Shown piece by piece: positions 41,112 to 50,170 of a stretch of 64,000 bases of DNA. The DNA is from Azospirillum picis (GTDB lineage: Bacteria; Pseudomonadota; Alphaproteobacteria; Azospirillales; Azospirillaceae), in the NCBI RefSeq assembly GCF_017876115.1, contig NZ_JAGINO010000013.1, positions 62,001 to 126,000 of the forward strand, read 5' to 3'. The stretch's first letter is position 1, and every line of letters starts with the position of its first letter. A model generated the notes under the pieces. The model ran no database searches, was not told the origin of the DNA, and was given only the letters and a program-made list of their open reading frames with translations. A program made the position numbers and the translations under genes.

Positions 41112-42060
41112 CCTTCTGTCTCCCCAAGCCGACGGGAACGGCGCCGTCGGGCCTTCCCTTCGGCGTTCATTCCCCATCGGTCTTCGTTGTCGGTAACGGT
41201 TGTCAGCGACGGTGGTCAGTGACGGTCAAGGCCGGCATTCGGCGCTGCCGGTGGGCGTGCATCGCTCGATCGATGCGGAAACCGGAGGGTGGTGGCGGGG
41301 CCCCTCTCCAGCTCCGCGGGCGGCGCCATGATCCAGGAGGGGGCATCACGGCAGCCGGCACGCCACGGGGCCGGAGAGGAGGGGATGGGCAGCGCTGCGG
41401 TCAGCGCTGCCGAACCAGGAGGCGGTGCCTGTGGAGCGAGGCTTTGAAAAAGCTCGTCATCATGGGGGTGTCGACACACCGTATAGATGGTGCGCTCTTA
41501 AATTTCTTCAAGACAGCGGGCAGCCGAATTTTTGGGATCGGCGTCCCTTCAAGAAGACAACAGATATCAGGTGGGAGTCGGAACGATGAATTTCAAGCGC
41601 CTGGCGCTTGGAAGGCGGCCATTTTCCATGAGGGAAATCCGCACATGTCTTACACCTGCATCGGCGAGAAGCCGTAAATGGTGATATGATCTGTTCTCCT
41701 CAAGAAGGCTCTTCAAAAACTTCCCGGCATTGCCTCACAGCCCCCTCTGTTGCCATGCCCCTGGTGGCGTGCCGAGGACTTGATCCGGACAGGCGCGGCT
41801 GGCTGCCCGTGGGGGACGAACGCTCCAGCCCCCCTGATCTTCGCCTTTTCCACCGACTGCTCCGGCTCCGCGATCCTGGCCGCGCCGGGGCCGGACAGGG
41901 GCCTGGGCGGGAGCTCGCCATTGCCACGCAACGCCTTGCTCGCTGGTTTCCCAGCGTGCGCGCCTTCATCAGACGAAAACTGTTGCTGGCCATTGCCGGG
42001 TCCGCGATGTCATACCGCTGGCCCACTAGAGACCCCAACCCGCCTGGACGGTGTCGCCGC
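41112..42060. other. Intergenic region upstream of the giant glycosyltransferase
   Basis: This 949-base stretch should hold the rpoH promoter (left) and the giant gene's promoter (right). It has a 10-base palindrome GTGTCGACAC (41468-41477) and a somewhat AT-richer part near 41500-41690. From 41686 the frame of the giant gene is already open, but its first 125 codons resemble no protein. No RNA gene is seen. Confidence 0.45.
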
Positions 42061-45000
42061 GTGATCCCCAAACTTCTTCACCAGCTCTGGAAGACACCCG
42101 AGATCCCGCCACGCTTCGAGGCGTTCCGGCGCAGTTGGCTCGACCGGCACCCGGACTGGAGCTACCGGCTGTGGAGCGACGCCGACATCGCCGCCTTCGT
42201 CAGGCAGGAGTTTCCCGACCTCCTACCGGTGTTCGAGGGATATGCGCAACCGATCTGCCGCGCCGATCTCGCCCGCTATCTCATCCTGAAGCGCCACGGC
42301 GGGCTGTATGTCGATCTCGATTTCGAGTGCTTCAAGCCGCTCGACGGCCTGCTCGCGGACAGCTCTTTTGCCATCGGCCTCGAGCCAGCCACGCATCTGG
42401 AGTTGGACAAAGCCGCCCAGCGCCGGATGGAGCGTGTGCTCTGCCCATCCCTGATCGCCTCCATTCCCGACCATCCCTTCTGGGACCATGTGCTGGACCA
42501 CATCCGGCGCAACGCCCGCGAACCGGACGTACTCGACGCCACCGGCCCCTTTCTGCTGACACGGGCCTACGAGACATACGGCGGACCCGGCCCCGTCACA
42601 TTGCTGCCGGCGCAGGCCATCTACCCGGCCGACAAGATGGACTGCTGGGAAGGCCGCCTGTTCGACATCGAGGCCTGGGAGAAGCTCACGCGCGACGCCC
42701 ATGCGTTGCATCACTGGGACGGCACCTGGTTCCGCGGCCAAGCGGCGCTCGATGCCGGCCGGCCCCGCCGGCTGCGTCTCCAACTCAGCGACGGAACCGG
42801 GCCGTCGGCCGGGGCGACCGAGCCGACCGACCGCAGGCCGCTGGTCTCCTGCCTGATGGCCACGCGCGACCGCTTCGAGCAGGCCTGCGTAGCAATCGCC
42901 TGCTTCCGGCAGCAGAGCTATCCGAACCGCCAGCTCGTCATCGTCGACGACAGCCTCGACGACCGGCTGACCCGGCATGTCGAGGCACTCGGCGACCCGC
43001 GCATCCTCATCGACCGCTCCCCCACACCGGCGGCGACGCTGGGTGCCGCGCGCAACCGTGCCGTCGATCTGGCTGCGGGCTCGCACGTCTGCCAGTGGGA
43101 CGATGACGACCTCTACGACCCGCTGCGCCTGGAGCTGCAGATGTCGGCCCTGCTGGGAGCAAAGGCACGCGCCTGCATCCTCAGCCGCTGGACGATCTGG
43201 TGGCCCGAGGCCGCAAGGCTGGCCGTCTCGGTGCGCCGGAACTGGGAGGGCTCCCTGCTGTGCGAGAAGGCGGCTCTGCCCCGCTACCCCGATCTGCCGC
43301 GCGGCGAGGACACGCCGGTCGTCGACGCGCTGCTGCGCAGTGTCCGCGTCGCCCATCTCGACGAGCCGCGCCTTTACCTGTATGTCGTCCATGGCCGCAA
43401 CACCTTCGGCCCCGGCCATTTCGACACCCATTGGCAGCGGGCCTCGCCGCGTTGGCAGGACGATCGCTACCAAGCGGTTCGGACGGAGCTTGCCAAGCGG
43501 CTGCCGCTGGACGCCTATGAGCGGCTCGAGCCGCCGGCCGCCGCCATCCCGGCGCCCCCCCTTGCCCGCACTGCGCCAGCGCAATGGGAGCGCATGCTCG
43601 CCGACGCGACGGCCGTCCTGCGGGTTGATCCGCAGGATATCGGGGCGAAGGCCAGGCGCGCCGGGGCCCTGATGCACCTCAACCGCTTGGACGAGGCGGA
43701 GGCGGCCTTCCGCGCCTTGCGCGACGGCCATCCGGACGCGTCCTTCGGGCTGGACGGGCTTGCCCGCGTGGCAACCCGCCGCCGGCAGTGGCTGCAGGCG
43801 CTGGAGCGCTGGGAAGCCACCCTGGCCGCCTTCCCCGGACACTGGCCCGGCATGCTCGGCTACGCGCAAGCCCTGCTCGAGGTTGGACGGTTCGGGGAGG
43901 CAGAGGCACAGTATGCCGAGGTGGTGCGCCTGCAGCCGCAGCACCCCCTCGCTCGGATCGGCCTCGCCGAAAGCGCGGCCCGCCGCCGCGACTGGGAGAC
44001 CGCCGTCCAGCGTTGGCAGCAGGTGATCGCCCACGGTCCCGCCTCGGCCCAGGCCACGATCGGGTTGCTGACCGCGCTGTGCGAGCTCGGGCGTCTTGAT
44101 GAGGCGGAAGAGCTCCTCGCACGGTCCATGGCGTATCTCGGCAGGGCCGACACGGTCCTGGCCCGCGCCATACTGCTGCAAAGGCGCCACCGGGGGGCGG
44201 CCCTGCTTGCCATGCTGAACGAGCATCGCGACGTCGTGGAAGCCAACCCCACCTTGCGCAGCCTGTATTTCCATGCGGTCCAGACCAGCCGCGGCGATAC
44301 CGTGCAGGCGGTGGCCATGCTCGCCCCCGCGGGAACCGACGGTACCGCGCCGGCCTGGGTCCAGGCCATCGCCTGTGCCCATGCCCCGCAGGAGGCCGGC
44401 GGGCAGGCGCGCAGCCGATTGGTCGCGCTGTGGCGCCGGCACGGCGTCTCGATCCTCTCGCCGGACCTGCTCGCCCTCACCGTCGAGGCCGTCATCCATG
44501 CCGACGGTCCGGCCGCCGGCAAAGCGCTCCTGCAGGCGGTGGATGCACTGCCGCTCACCGACACCCGCGCGGTGAAACTGCGCCTGCTGGCGGTGTTCGA
44601 ACGCCTGAAATGGGGCTATGGCGAGGATGCTGTCACGGAGCTGCGCGCCTTGGCCGCGGCCGGCGATCCGCGGGTGCCCCACGGCCATTGGCGCGACGCG
44701 GTCCGGGAGCTGACCGGCATCGACCAACGCCTGCGCCGCCTGTACCCGGCCTTCGAGATCGAAACCGGCTGGCGGCGCCCGCCGGCCGAGGCCGTGGTTG
44801 CCCGCATCCTGGAGAGCCACGAGGCGCGCCGCCCCTTCAGCCTGATCCGCCTTGGCGATGGCGAAGGCAACTTCCTGCCCTACCCGATCGAACAGGCCCG
44901 TTTCACAGCAGCCGACCGCGACGCCACCCAACGCATCTGGTGGGGCGAACCAAAGGTGGCCGGGGCTGCCGCCGAAGCGTTGTCCGACGCCCTGCAGGCG

Positions 45001-47583
45001 GCCATCCGCGACGCCGACGTCGTCGGCGTGCCCGACCTTTCCCGCCTGTGCTACAGCCTGCCGATCCCGACGGCGGCGGACCTGTTCCAGAGCTGGCACG
45101 ATTATCGCGGACTGCTGAGCATCCTCCACACTCTGCTGGCCGACGGGGGCGCCCTGTTCACCCCGACGCAGACGATCACCTCCTGCCACATCCATGCCGA
45201 CCTGTCGGCCTGGGGCCTTTACGAACGCCTGTTCGCCAAGATCCGGCGGGTGGCCGTGGTCACCTGCCATCCGCAACTGCCGGAGCGGTTGACCGAGCGC
45301 TTCGGGCTCACCGTCTCCCGCGTCCACCTCATTCCGCATGAAACCAAATATGGCGACGTCTTCGGCTATGGCGATGCCGAGCCGCATTTCCCGGCCGTGT
45401 ACGAGCGGCTGCTGGAGACCTTGAGCGTCGATGAGCCGGGCGAGGTCGTCCTGGTCGCCGCCGGTTTCCTCGGCAAGATGTACTGCAAGCGCATCAAGGA
45501 CCAGGGGGGCATCGCCCTCGACCTCGGCAGCGTCGTCGACTACTGGTGCGGCTTCGCGACGCGCAGCCTGCATTTCACCCAGCGCTATGCCGCCCTCCCG
45601 GCCGCTGCGGTTGCGCCCGCTGCCCCTGCCCCTGCCCCGGTCCACGCCACTCTCCGCCTGCCGGAAGCCGGTCCGGGGGTAACCGTGCTCGGCCACTTCA
45701 CCGCCCCGGTGGGGCTGGGCACGGCGGCATGCGGCACGCTGGAGGCCCTGGCCGCGGCCGGCCTGCCGGCGGTGCCGGTGGATCTCGACCGCCCACCTGC
45801 GGCCGGCGACGCCATGCCGTCCCACCCGATCACCATCGCCCACACCAACCCCGATGCGCTGCACGAGGCGGGGCACAAGGATCCCACTGGGCCGCTCGCC
45901 CGGTCCTTGTTTCCGGACCGGCTGGCCATCGGCTGCTGGGCCTGGGAAAGCGCCACGAGCTTTCCGCCCTCCTGGCAGAGGGCCTACGCGCTGTTCGATG
46001 AGGTTTGGGTCCCCAGCCACTTCACCGCCGAAAGCCTGGCAGCCTCCGCACCGGTGCCGGTCGCCGTCGTTCCGCATGTCGTCGCGCCGCCGCTGCCCAC
46101 GCTGACGCGGCGCGATCTCGGCTTGCCGGAAACGGGATTCCTGTTCGCCTTCGCCTTCGATGAACTGAGCGGCTTCACCCGCAAGAACCCGCTCGCCGTG
46201 ATCGAAGCCTTCACCCGCGCCTTCCCGCAAGAGGATGGCGGCATCCATCTGGTGATCAAGGCACGCACCCTGTCCGAGCTCAACCGGGACCGTCTGCGGG
46301 CCGCCATCGCCGGCCGGTCCTCGATCATCCTGCGCGAGGGCAGCGAGAGCCGGGAGGCCGCGTTGGCCCTGCTGGCGACCTGCGATGCCTATGTTTCCCT
46401 GCACCGGGCGGAGGGATTCGGTCTGACCATCGCCGAAGCGATGTTCTTCGCGAAGCCGGTCATCGCCACCGGATATTCCGGCAACCTGGACTTCATGGCA
46501 CCGGGATGCGCTTATCCGGTGCCTTCCCGCCTCGTCATGGCCGAGGAGGATGAGGACTGCTATCCGAAGGGCACATGGTGGGCCGACCCCGATGTCATGG
46601 TCGCAGCGGCGCTGCTGCGCAGCGTCGTCGCGGATCGGCAGGGGGCCGCCGAGGTTGGCCGGCGGGCGGCCGGGCATATTCGGGCGATGCTCTCGCCCGA
46701 GGCGGTGGGCAGGCGCATGTCCGAACGCATCACCGAAGCGCTGGAACGCCGGAACGCCGGCCATCGCCCGCAAGCCCGCTCCGCGACACTCGCGGCCACG
46801 GCACGGAGCCCGGAAGTGCCAAACGTGCTGGTCCTTACCCCGGTGAGGAATGCGCGCCGGCATCTTCCGGCCTACCTGTCCGCGCTTGGGCGCCTCGATC
46901 ACCCAGGGGAGCGGTTGTCGCTGGGGATCCTGGAGGGTGACAGCGACGACGGGTCCTTTGCGTATCTCCACGAGCGGTTGCCCGAACTGCGCACGCGTTT
47001 TGCTCGCGTCGATCTGCTCCGGCACGATTTCAACGCTTCCTTCGCCGGCCCGCGCTGGCGACCCGAGATCCAGGTGATGCGGCGGTCGACCATCGCGCGG
47101 GTCCGGAACCGCCTGCTCACGGGGACCCTGCGTGATGAGGACTGGGTCTTGTGGATCGATGCCGACGTCGTCGACTTTCCTTCCGACGTGCTGGCACGGC
47201 TGCTCGCCACAGGACATGATGTCGTTGTCCCGAACTGCGTCACATCCCCTGGCGGCCCCAGCTTCGACCTCAACAGCTTCCAATTCACCGAGGAGGCGGC
47301 AATGAGCGAGCAGCGCAACTGGATCGGCGGGCTGATCCAGCCGCCGCCCGGCCTGGGACGGCGCTATCTCCATGAATTGCGCGGCCGGGGACCGGTGCGG
47401 CTGGACGGCGTCGGCGGCACCATGCTGCTGGTGCGTGCGGCATTGCACAGGGAAGGGCTGATCTTTCCCACCTTCAGCTACCGTGGATACATCGAAACCG
47501 AAGGGCTTGCGATGATGGCCAAGGATATGGGGGTGACATGCTGGGGGCTCCCCGATACCGAAATCCGGCACGCCCGGGCATGA
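42061..47583 (+). CDS. Giant multidomain glycosyltransferase (OCH1-like + GT2 + TPR + GT-D + GT4 + Anp1-like)
   Basis: The 1,840-residue protein joins five transferase modules. (1) About 1-210: Gly_transf_sug/OCH1-like GT32 fold, IPKLLHQLWKTPEIP and DXD at 85-87 (GGLYVDLDFECF). (2) About 258-480: GT2, RPLVSCLMATRDRFEQA and QWDDDDLYDP. (3) About 505-720: TPR-like repeats (LEVGRFGEAEAQYAEVVRLQP). (4) About 900-1190: GT-D (DUF1792-like), FSLIRLGDGEGNFLPY. (5) About 1205-1560: GT4, HRAEGFGLTIAEAMFFAKP. (6) About 1585-1840: Anp1/Mnn9-like GT62, VLVLTPVRNARRHLP and DxD in WVLWIDADVVDF. No membrane helix is visible. GTG 42061 starts the first domain; ATG 42008 or 41686 are possible. Protein or surface-glycan glycosylation is inferred; next genes encode an RTX protein and a giant adhesin. 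Confidence 0.85.
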   Translation: MIPKLLHQLWKTPEIPPRFEAFRRSWLDRHPDWSYRLWSDADIAAFVRQEFPDLLPVFEGYAQPICRADLARYLILKRHGGLYVDLDFECFKPLDGLLADSSFAIGLEPATHLELDKAAQRRMERVLCPSLIASIPDHPFWDHVLDHIRRNAREPDVLDATGPFLLTRAYETYGGPGPVTLLPAQAIYPADKMDCWEGRLFDIEAWEKLTRDAHALHHWDGTWFRGQAALDAGRPRRLRLQLSDGTGPSAGATEPTDRRPLVSCLMATRDRFEQACVAIACFRQQSYPNRQLVIVDDSLDDRLTRHVEALGDPRILIDRSPTPAATLGAARNRAVDLAAGSHVCQWDDDDLYDPLRLELQMSALLGAKARACILSRWTIWWPEAARLAVSVRRNWEGSLLCEKAALPRYPDLPRGEDTPVVDALLRSVRVAHLDEPRLYLYVVHGRNTFGPGHFDTHWQRASPRWQDDRYQAVRTELAKRLPLDAYERLEPPAAAIPAPPLARTAPAQWERMLADATAVLRVDPQDIGAKARRAGALMHLNRLDEAEAAFRALRDGHPDASFGLDGLARVATRRRQWLQALERWEATLAAFPGHWPGMLGYAQALLEVGRFGEAEAQYAEVVRLQPQHPLARIGLAESAARRRDWETAVQRWQQVIAHGPASAQATIGLLTALCELGRLDEAEELLARSMAYLGRADTVLARAILLQRRHRGAALLAMLNEHRDVVEANPTLRSLYFHAVQTSRGDTVQAVAMLAPAGTDGTAPAWVQAIACAHAPQEAGGQARSRLVALWRRHGVSILSPDLLALTVEAVIHADGPAAGKALLQAVDALPLTDTRAVKLRLLAVFERLKWGYGEDAVTELRALAAAGDPRVPHGHWRDAVRELTGIDQRLRRLYPAFEIETGWRRPPAEAVVARILESHEARRPFSLIRLGDGEGNFLPYPIEQARFTAADRDATQRIWWGEPKVAGAAAEALSDALQAAIRDADVVGVPDLSRLCYSLPIPTAADLFQSWHDYRGLLSILHTLLADGGALFTPTQTITSCHIHADLSAWGLYERLFAKIRRVAVVTCHPQLPERLTERFGLTVSRVHLIPHETKYGDVFGYGDAEPHFPAVYERLLETLSVDEPGEVVLVAAGFLGKMYCKRIKDQGGIALDLGSVVDYWCGFATRSLHFTQRYAALPAAAVAPAAPAPAPVHATLRLPEAGPGVTVLGHFTAPVGLGTAACGTLEALAAAGLPAVPVDLDRPPAAGDAMPSHPITIAHTNPDALHEAGHKDPTGPLARSLFPDRLAIGCWAWESATSFPPSWQRAYALFDEVWVPSHFTAESLAASAPVPVAVVPHVVAPPLPTLTRRDLGLPETGFLFAFAFDELSGFTRKNPLAVIEAFTRAFPQEDGGIHLVIKARTLSELNRDRLRAAIAGRSSIILREGSESREAALALLATCDAYVSLHRAEGFGLTIAEAMFFAKPVIATGYSGNLDFMAPGCAYPVPSRLVMAEEDEDCYPKGTWWADPDVMVAAALLRSVVADRQGAAEVGRRAAGHIRAMLSPEAVGRRMSERITEALERRNAGHRPQARSATLAATARSPEVPNVLVLTPVRNARRHLPAYLSALGRLDHPGERLSLGILEGDSDDGSFAYLHERLPELRTRFARVDLLRHDFNASFAGPRWRPEIQVMRRSTIARVRNRLLTGTLRDEDWVLWIDADVVDFPSDVLARLLATGHDVVVPNCVTSPGGPSFDLNSFQFTEEAAMSEQRNWIGGLIQPPPGLGRRYLHELRGRGPVRLDGVGGTMLLVRAALHREGLIFPTFSYRGYIETEGLAMMAKDMGVTCWGLPDTEIRHARA

Positions 47584-48036
47584 CAGGCAGCGCCTCGACC
47601 CAGTCTACCAGGGGCCCGCAGCAGCCGAAGGCGCGGAACACCGGGTAGAGAGGCGTTCCGATTCAAGGAATAGGCGCGCATGCCGCGATGACCATCACAG
47701 GCAATGTGCTCGGGTGGATTGGCCCCCAGCTTTTACAACTAATTTATAGTGCAAGCCATTGCGATCTCGCAAACCAATAATCAACCGATGAATTTGTTCT
47801 CTCATTTCTACAGACTTGTTTCACGAAGGAGAACCGAAGACCTCACAAGCCGTCACAAAGTTGATTTTTGTAGCGAATTTTGACAATAACCACCTCAGAA
47901 AAATACCTCTATCTTACGAACAAATCTCTATTTGGCGATTGCTGATTTGATTTTGTTTTAATAACATTTCGGAAACACGCATCCATTAGGATAAAATGCC
48001 AGATGCGTAATATCCGACTCCGAAAAGGACGTTAAT
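47584..48036. other. AT-rich upstream region of the second RTX gene
   Basis: After about 100 GC-rich bases, 47690-48036 turns strongly AT-rich, unlike most of the window. It contains the promoter described separately and a long 5' leader. No RNA gene is recognised. Confidence 0.5.
47880..47908 (+). promoter_or_regulatory. Sigma70-type promoter of the second RTX gene
   Basis: TTGACA (47880-47885) is followed after 17 bases by ATACCT (47903-47908), about 130 bases before the start codon. The surrounding TTTGACAATAACCAC matches the first RTX promoter (TTTGACAAAACCAC). Confidence 0.5.
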
Positions 48037-50103
48037 ATGACAATCGGCCCAACAATTCGTTTCTCAACACCGCAAGATGATGAAGATCAAGTGCGGGTAA
48101 ATTCTGATATTGTTATTTATTTCTCAGAAGATGTTTACGGAAGCGGAGGAAACATAACCCTTAAGAGAATTGATGACGACGCAATTGTCGAGTCCTTTTT
48201 TGTTCCAACGTCGAACCAGATAACGATTGATGGAAGCAGCGTAACCATCAATCCGACCATCGATCTTGATTACTCGACACCATACTACCTAGAAATTGAC
48301 AACCATGCGCTTTACGATGGTTATGGTGAATTTTTCTCTGGTCTGAGTGGAAGCAGCCGCTTCAACTTCACAACCAGAGCCGATGTTGAGCCTCCGGAAC
48401 TGATGGCGATATCGCTGGCCTCCCCCCCCACTGGCACAACAGTCGGCGCCGATCTGGTCCTCACATTCAGTGAAGCGGTATCCGGCAGCGGCAGCCAGAT
48501 CAGGTTGCTGCGGGCATCCGACAGTCATGAGGTTGACAGTTTTGAGGCGACAAACAACGCGAAGGTCACGATCAGCGGCAGCACCGTCACGATCAATCCA
48601 GACGTAGACCTCGATTATTCGACAGCCTATTACCTGGAAATCGATCCCTTCGCGTTCCATGACCTCCATGGCAACGCCATGAGCGGCAGCACCTACAGCT
48701 TCACCACGCCAGCCATGCCACCACCGCCGAGCAGCGATGGCGGCAGCAGCAGCACGGTGGACGGCGTTCCTGTACAGACCAACACGATGTACAACGGCGA
48801 CGGCACGGCCTCGACCGTCATCACCGTCCCGGTGGTGACGGCCGGGCGCACCGAGTCCGTCGGCAACAACGGCGTCGCCGACATCCCGCTGGCGAGCAGC
48901 GGCGGCAGCCCGGTGCTGACGGCGCAGCTGCCGGCCGGCTACGGCCTGACCGCCAGCGGCTCGTCCACGCCCAAGGCGGCCGGCAACTCCCTCACCGACC
49001 TGATCCGCGAGATCAAGGCCCACACCACCGCCGGCTCGAGCGACCAGGCCCAGCTCACCGGCGGCGGCGGCGGCTTCCTCCAGGGGCTGCCGGTCGACAC
49101 CCCGCTGCTCGTCCAGACCATCTCGCCGAGCGTCGCCTTCGGCAGTACGACGGCCCCCGAAGCCCCACTGGTCATCAGCGGCACCCCGGCCGCGGCTGGC
49201 GGCCCGCAGACCGCCTTGGTGATCGATGGCCGCGGCCTGCCGACCGGCAGCACCATCCAGTTGCAGAACGTCACCTTCGCCGCGGTGATCGGCGCGGTGA
49301 CGGTGACCGGCGGCGACGGCTCCCAAACCGTCTGGGGCGACGGCGCCAACCAGACCATCATCCTCGGCGCCGACGACGACACCCTGCATGGCGGCGGCGG
49401 CGACGACTTCGTCGGCTCCAAGACCGGCAACGACGTGCTCTACGGCGACGACGGCAACGACACGGTGCAGGGCGGCGAGGAGCACGACCGGCTCTTTGGC
49501 AACACCGGCAGCGACGTGCTGTTCGGCAACACCGGCGCCGACACGCTGTTCGGCGGCCGGGGCGAGGACCTGCTCCACGGCGGGCGCGACGACGACCGGC
49601 TGTCGGGCGACCTCGGGGCCGACACGCTGAACGGCGACCAAGGCAATGACGTGCTCACCGGCGGGCTGTCCGACGGCGGCTTGGCCGATCTCAGCGGCGA
49701 CCTGCTGTTCGGCAACAGCGGTGCGGATCTGCTGTTCGGCAATGCCGGGGCGGACACGCTCCATGGCGGCCAGGATGCCGACACGCTGTTCGGCGGGCTG
49801 GACGACGACCTGCTGTTCGGTGATCTCGGCGACGACGTGCTCTCCGGCGACCGCGGTGCCGACACGCTGATCGGCGGGGCGGGGGCCGACCTGTTCGTCT
49901 TCGCAAGCGGCAGCGGCAAGGACGTGATCACCGACTTCCAAGCCGCCGAGGGCGACCGGCTGCGGCTGGCCGACGGCCAGGGCTACAGCCTGCGCAGCGA
50001 CGGTGCCGGCAATGCGGTGATCGTCTTCTCCACCGAGGACGAGGTGGTGCTGCGCGGCGTCAGCCAAGCCCAGGTCCAGGCCGGCTGGGTCGTGAAGGGG
50101 TGA
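48037..50103 (+). CDS. RTX secreted protein with two Ig-like (SbsA-type) domains
   Basis: The 688-residue protein has no signal peptide. Residues about 1-112 and 118-226 are two related Ig-like Big_5/SbsA domains (SDIVIYFSEDVYGSGGNITL and ADLVLTFSEAVSGSGSQIRL, each ending LDYSTxYYLEID then FNFTT/YSFTT). After a Pro/Ser linker, residues 241-688 are the 448-residue cassette shared with the first RTX protein: Gly-rich region, RTX nonapeptides (GNTGADTLFGGRGEDLLHGG) and the C-terminal ADLFVFASGSG tail for type I secretion. The tail ends GWVVKG instead of GWFVTG. ATG 48037 has AAGGA upstream. The first 350 bases are AT-rich; the cassette is GC-rich. It is convergent with the giant adhesin gene and shares its terminator. 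Confidence 0.88.
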   Translation: MTIGPTIRFSTPQDDEDQVRVNSDIVIYFSEDVYGSGGNITLKRIDDDAIVESFFVPTSNQITIDGSSVTINPTIDLDYSTPYYLEIDNHALYDGYGEFFSGLSGSSRFNFTTRADVEPPELMAISLASPPTGTTVGADLVLTFSEAVSGSGSQIRLLRASDSHEVDSFEATNNAKVTISGSTVTINPDVDLDYSTAYYLEIDPFAFHDLHGNAMSGSTYSFTTPAMPPPPSSDGGSSSTVDGVPVQTNTMYNGDGTASTVITVPVVTAGRTESVGNNGVADIPLASSGGSPVLTAQLPAGYGLTASGSSTPKAAGNSLTDLIREIKAHTTAGSSDQAQLTGGGGGFLQGLPVDTPLLVQTISPSVAFGSTTAPEAPLVISGTPAAAGGPQTALVIDGRGLPTGSTIQLQNVTFAAVIGAVTVTGGDGSQTVWGDGANQTIILGADDDTLHGGGGDDFVGSKTGNDVLYGDDGNDTVQGGEEHDRLFGNTGSDVLFGNTGADTLFGGRGEDLLHGGRDDDRLSGDLGADTLNGDQGNDVLTGGLSDGGLADLSGDLLFGNSGADLLFGNAGADTLHGGQDADTLFGGLDDDLLFGDLGDDVLSGDRGADTLIGGAGADLFVFASGSGKDVITDFQAAEGDRLRLADGQGYSLRSDGAGNAVIVFSTEDEVVLRGVSQAQVQAGWVVKG
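48757..50103 (+). repeat. RTX C-terminal cassette, copy 2 (1,347 bp)
   Basis: This block is collinear with 20495-21841 without insertions or deletions. Differences are scattered substitutions, densest in the first 200 bases. Confidence 0.92.
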
Positions 50104-50109
50104 GACCGT

Positions 50110-50148
50110 CCGGCTCCGGTGTGCCCCTCGGGGCTGCACCGGAGCCGG
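50110..50148. terminator. Bidirectional terminator between RTX and giant adhesin genes
   Basis: A perfect 12-base stem (CCGGCTCCGGTG/CACCGGAGCCGG) encloses a second perfect stem (GCCCC/GGGGC). It lies seven bases after the RTX stop and 22 bases from the convergent adhesin stop, so it can serve both. Confidence 0.7.
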
Positions 50149-50170
50149 CTTGTTCATGCCTTCCGCTTTG

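Noticed and set aside
41216..41479. 87-codon minus-strand frame between rpoH and the giant gene
   Set aside because: Low-complexity Pro/Ala sequence without motif or ribosome site.
41686..42060. N-terminal extension of the giant glycosyltransferase by 125 codons
   Set aside because: The frame is open but the sequence is Arg/Pro-rich and resembles no domain; the first transferase fold begins at 42061 with the usual IPKxxHQxW.
42223..47571. A 1,780-codon minus-strand frame opposite the giant glycosyltransferase
   Set aside because: The plus strand carries clear domain motifs throughout; the minus frame is Gly/Arg/Gln-rich without any motif, an effect of third-position GC bias.
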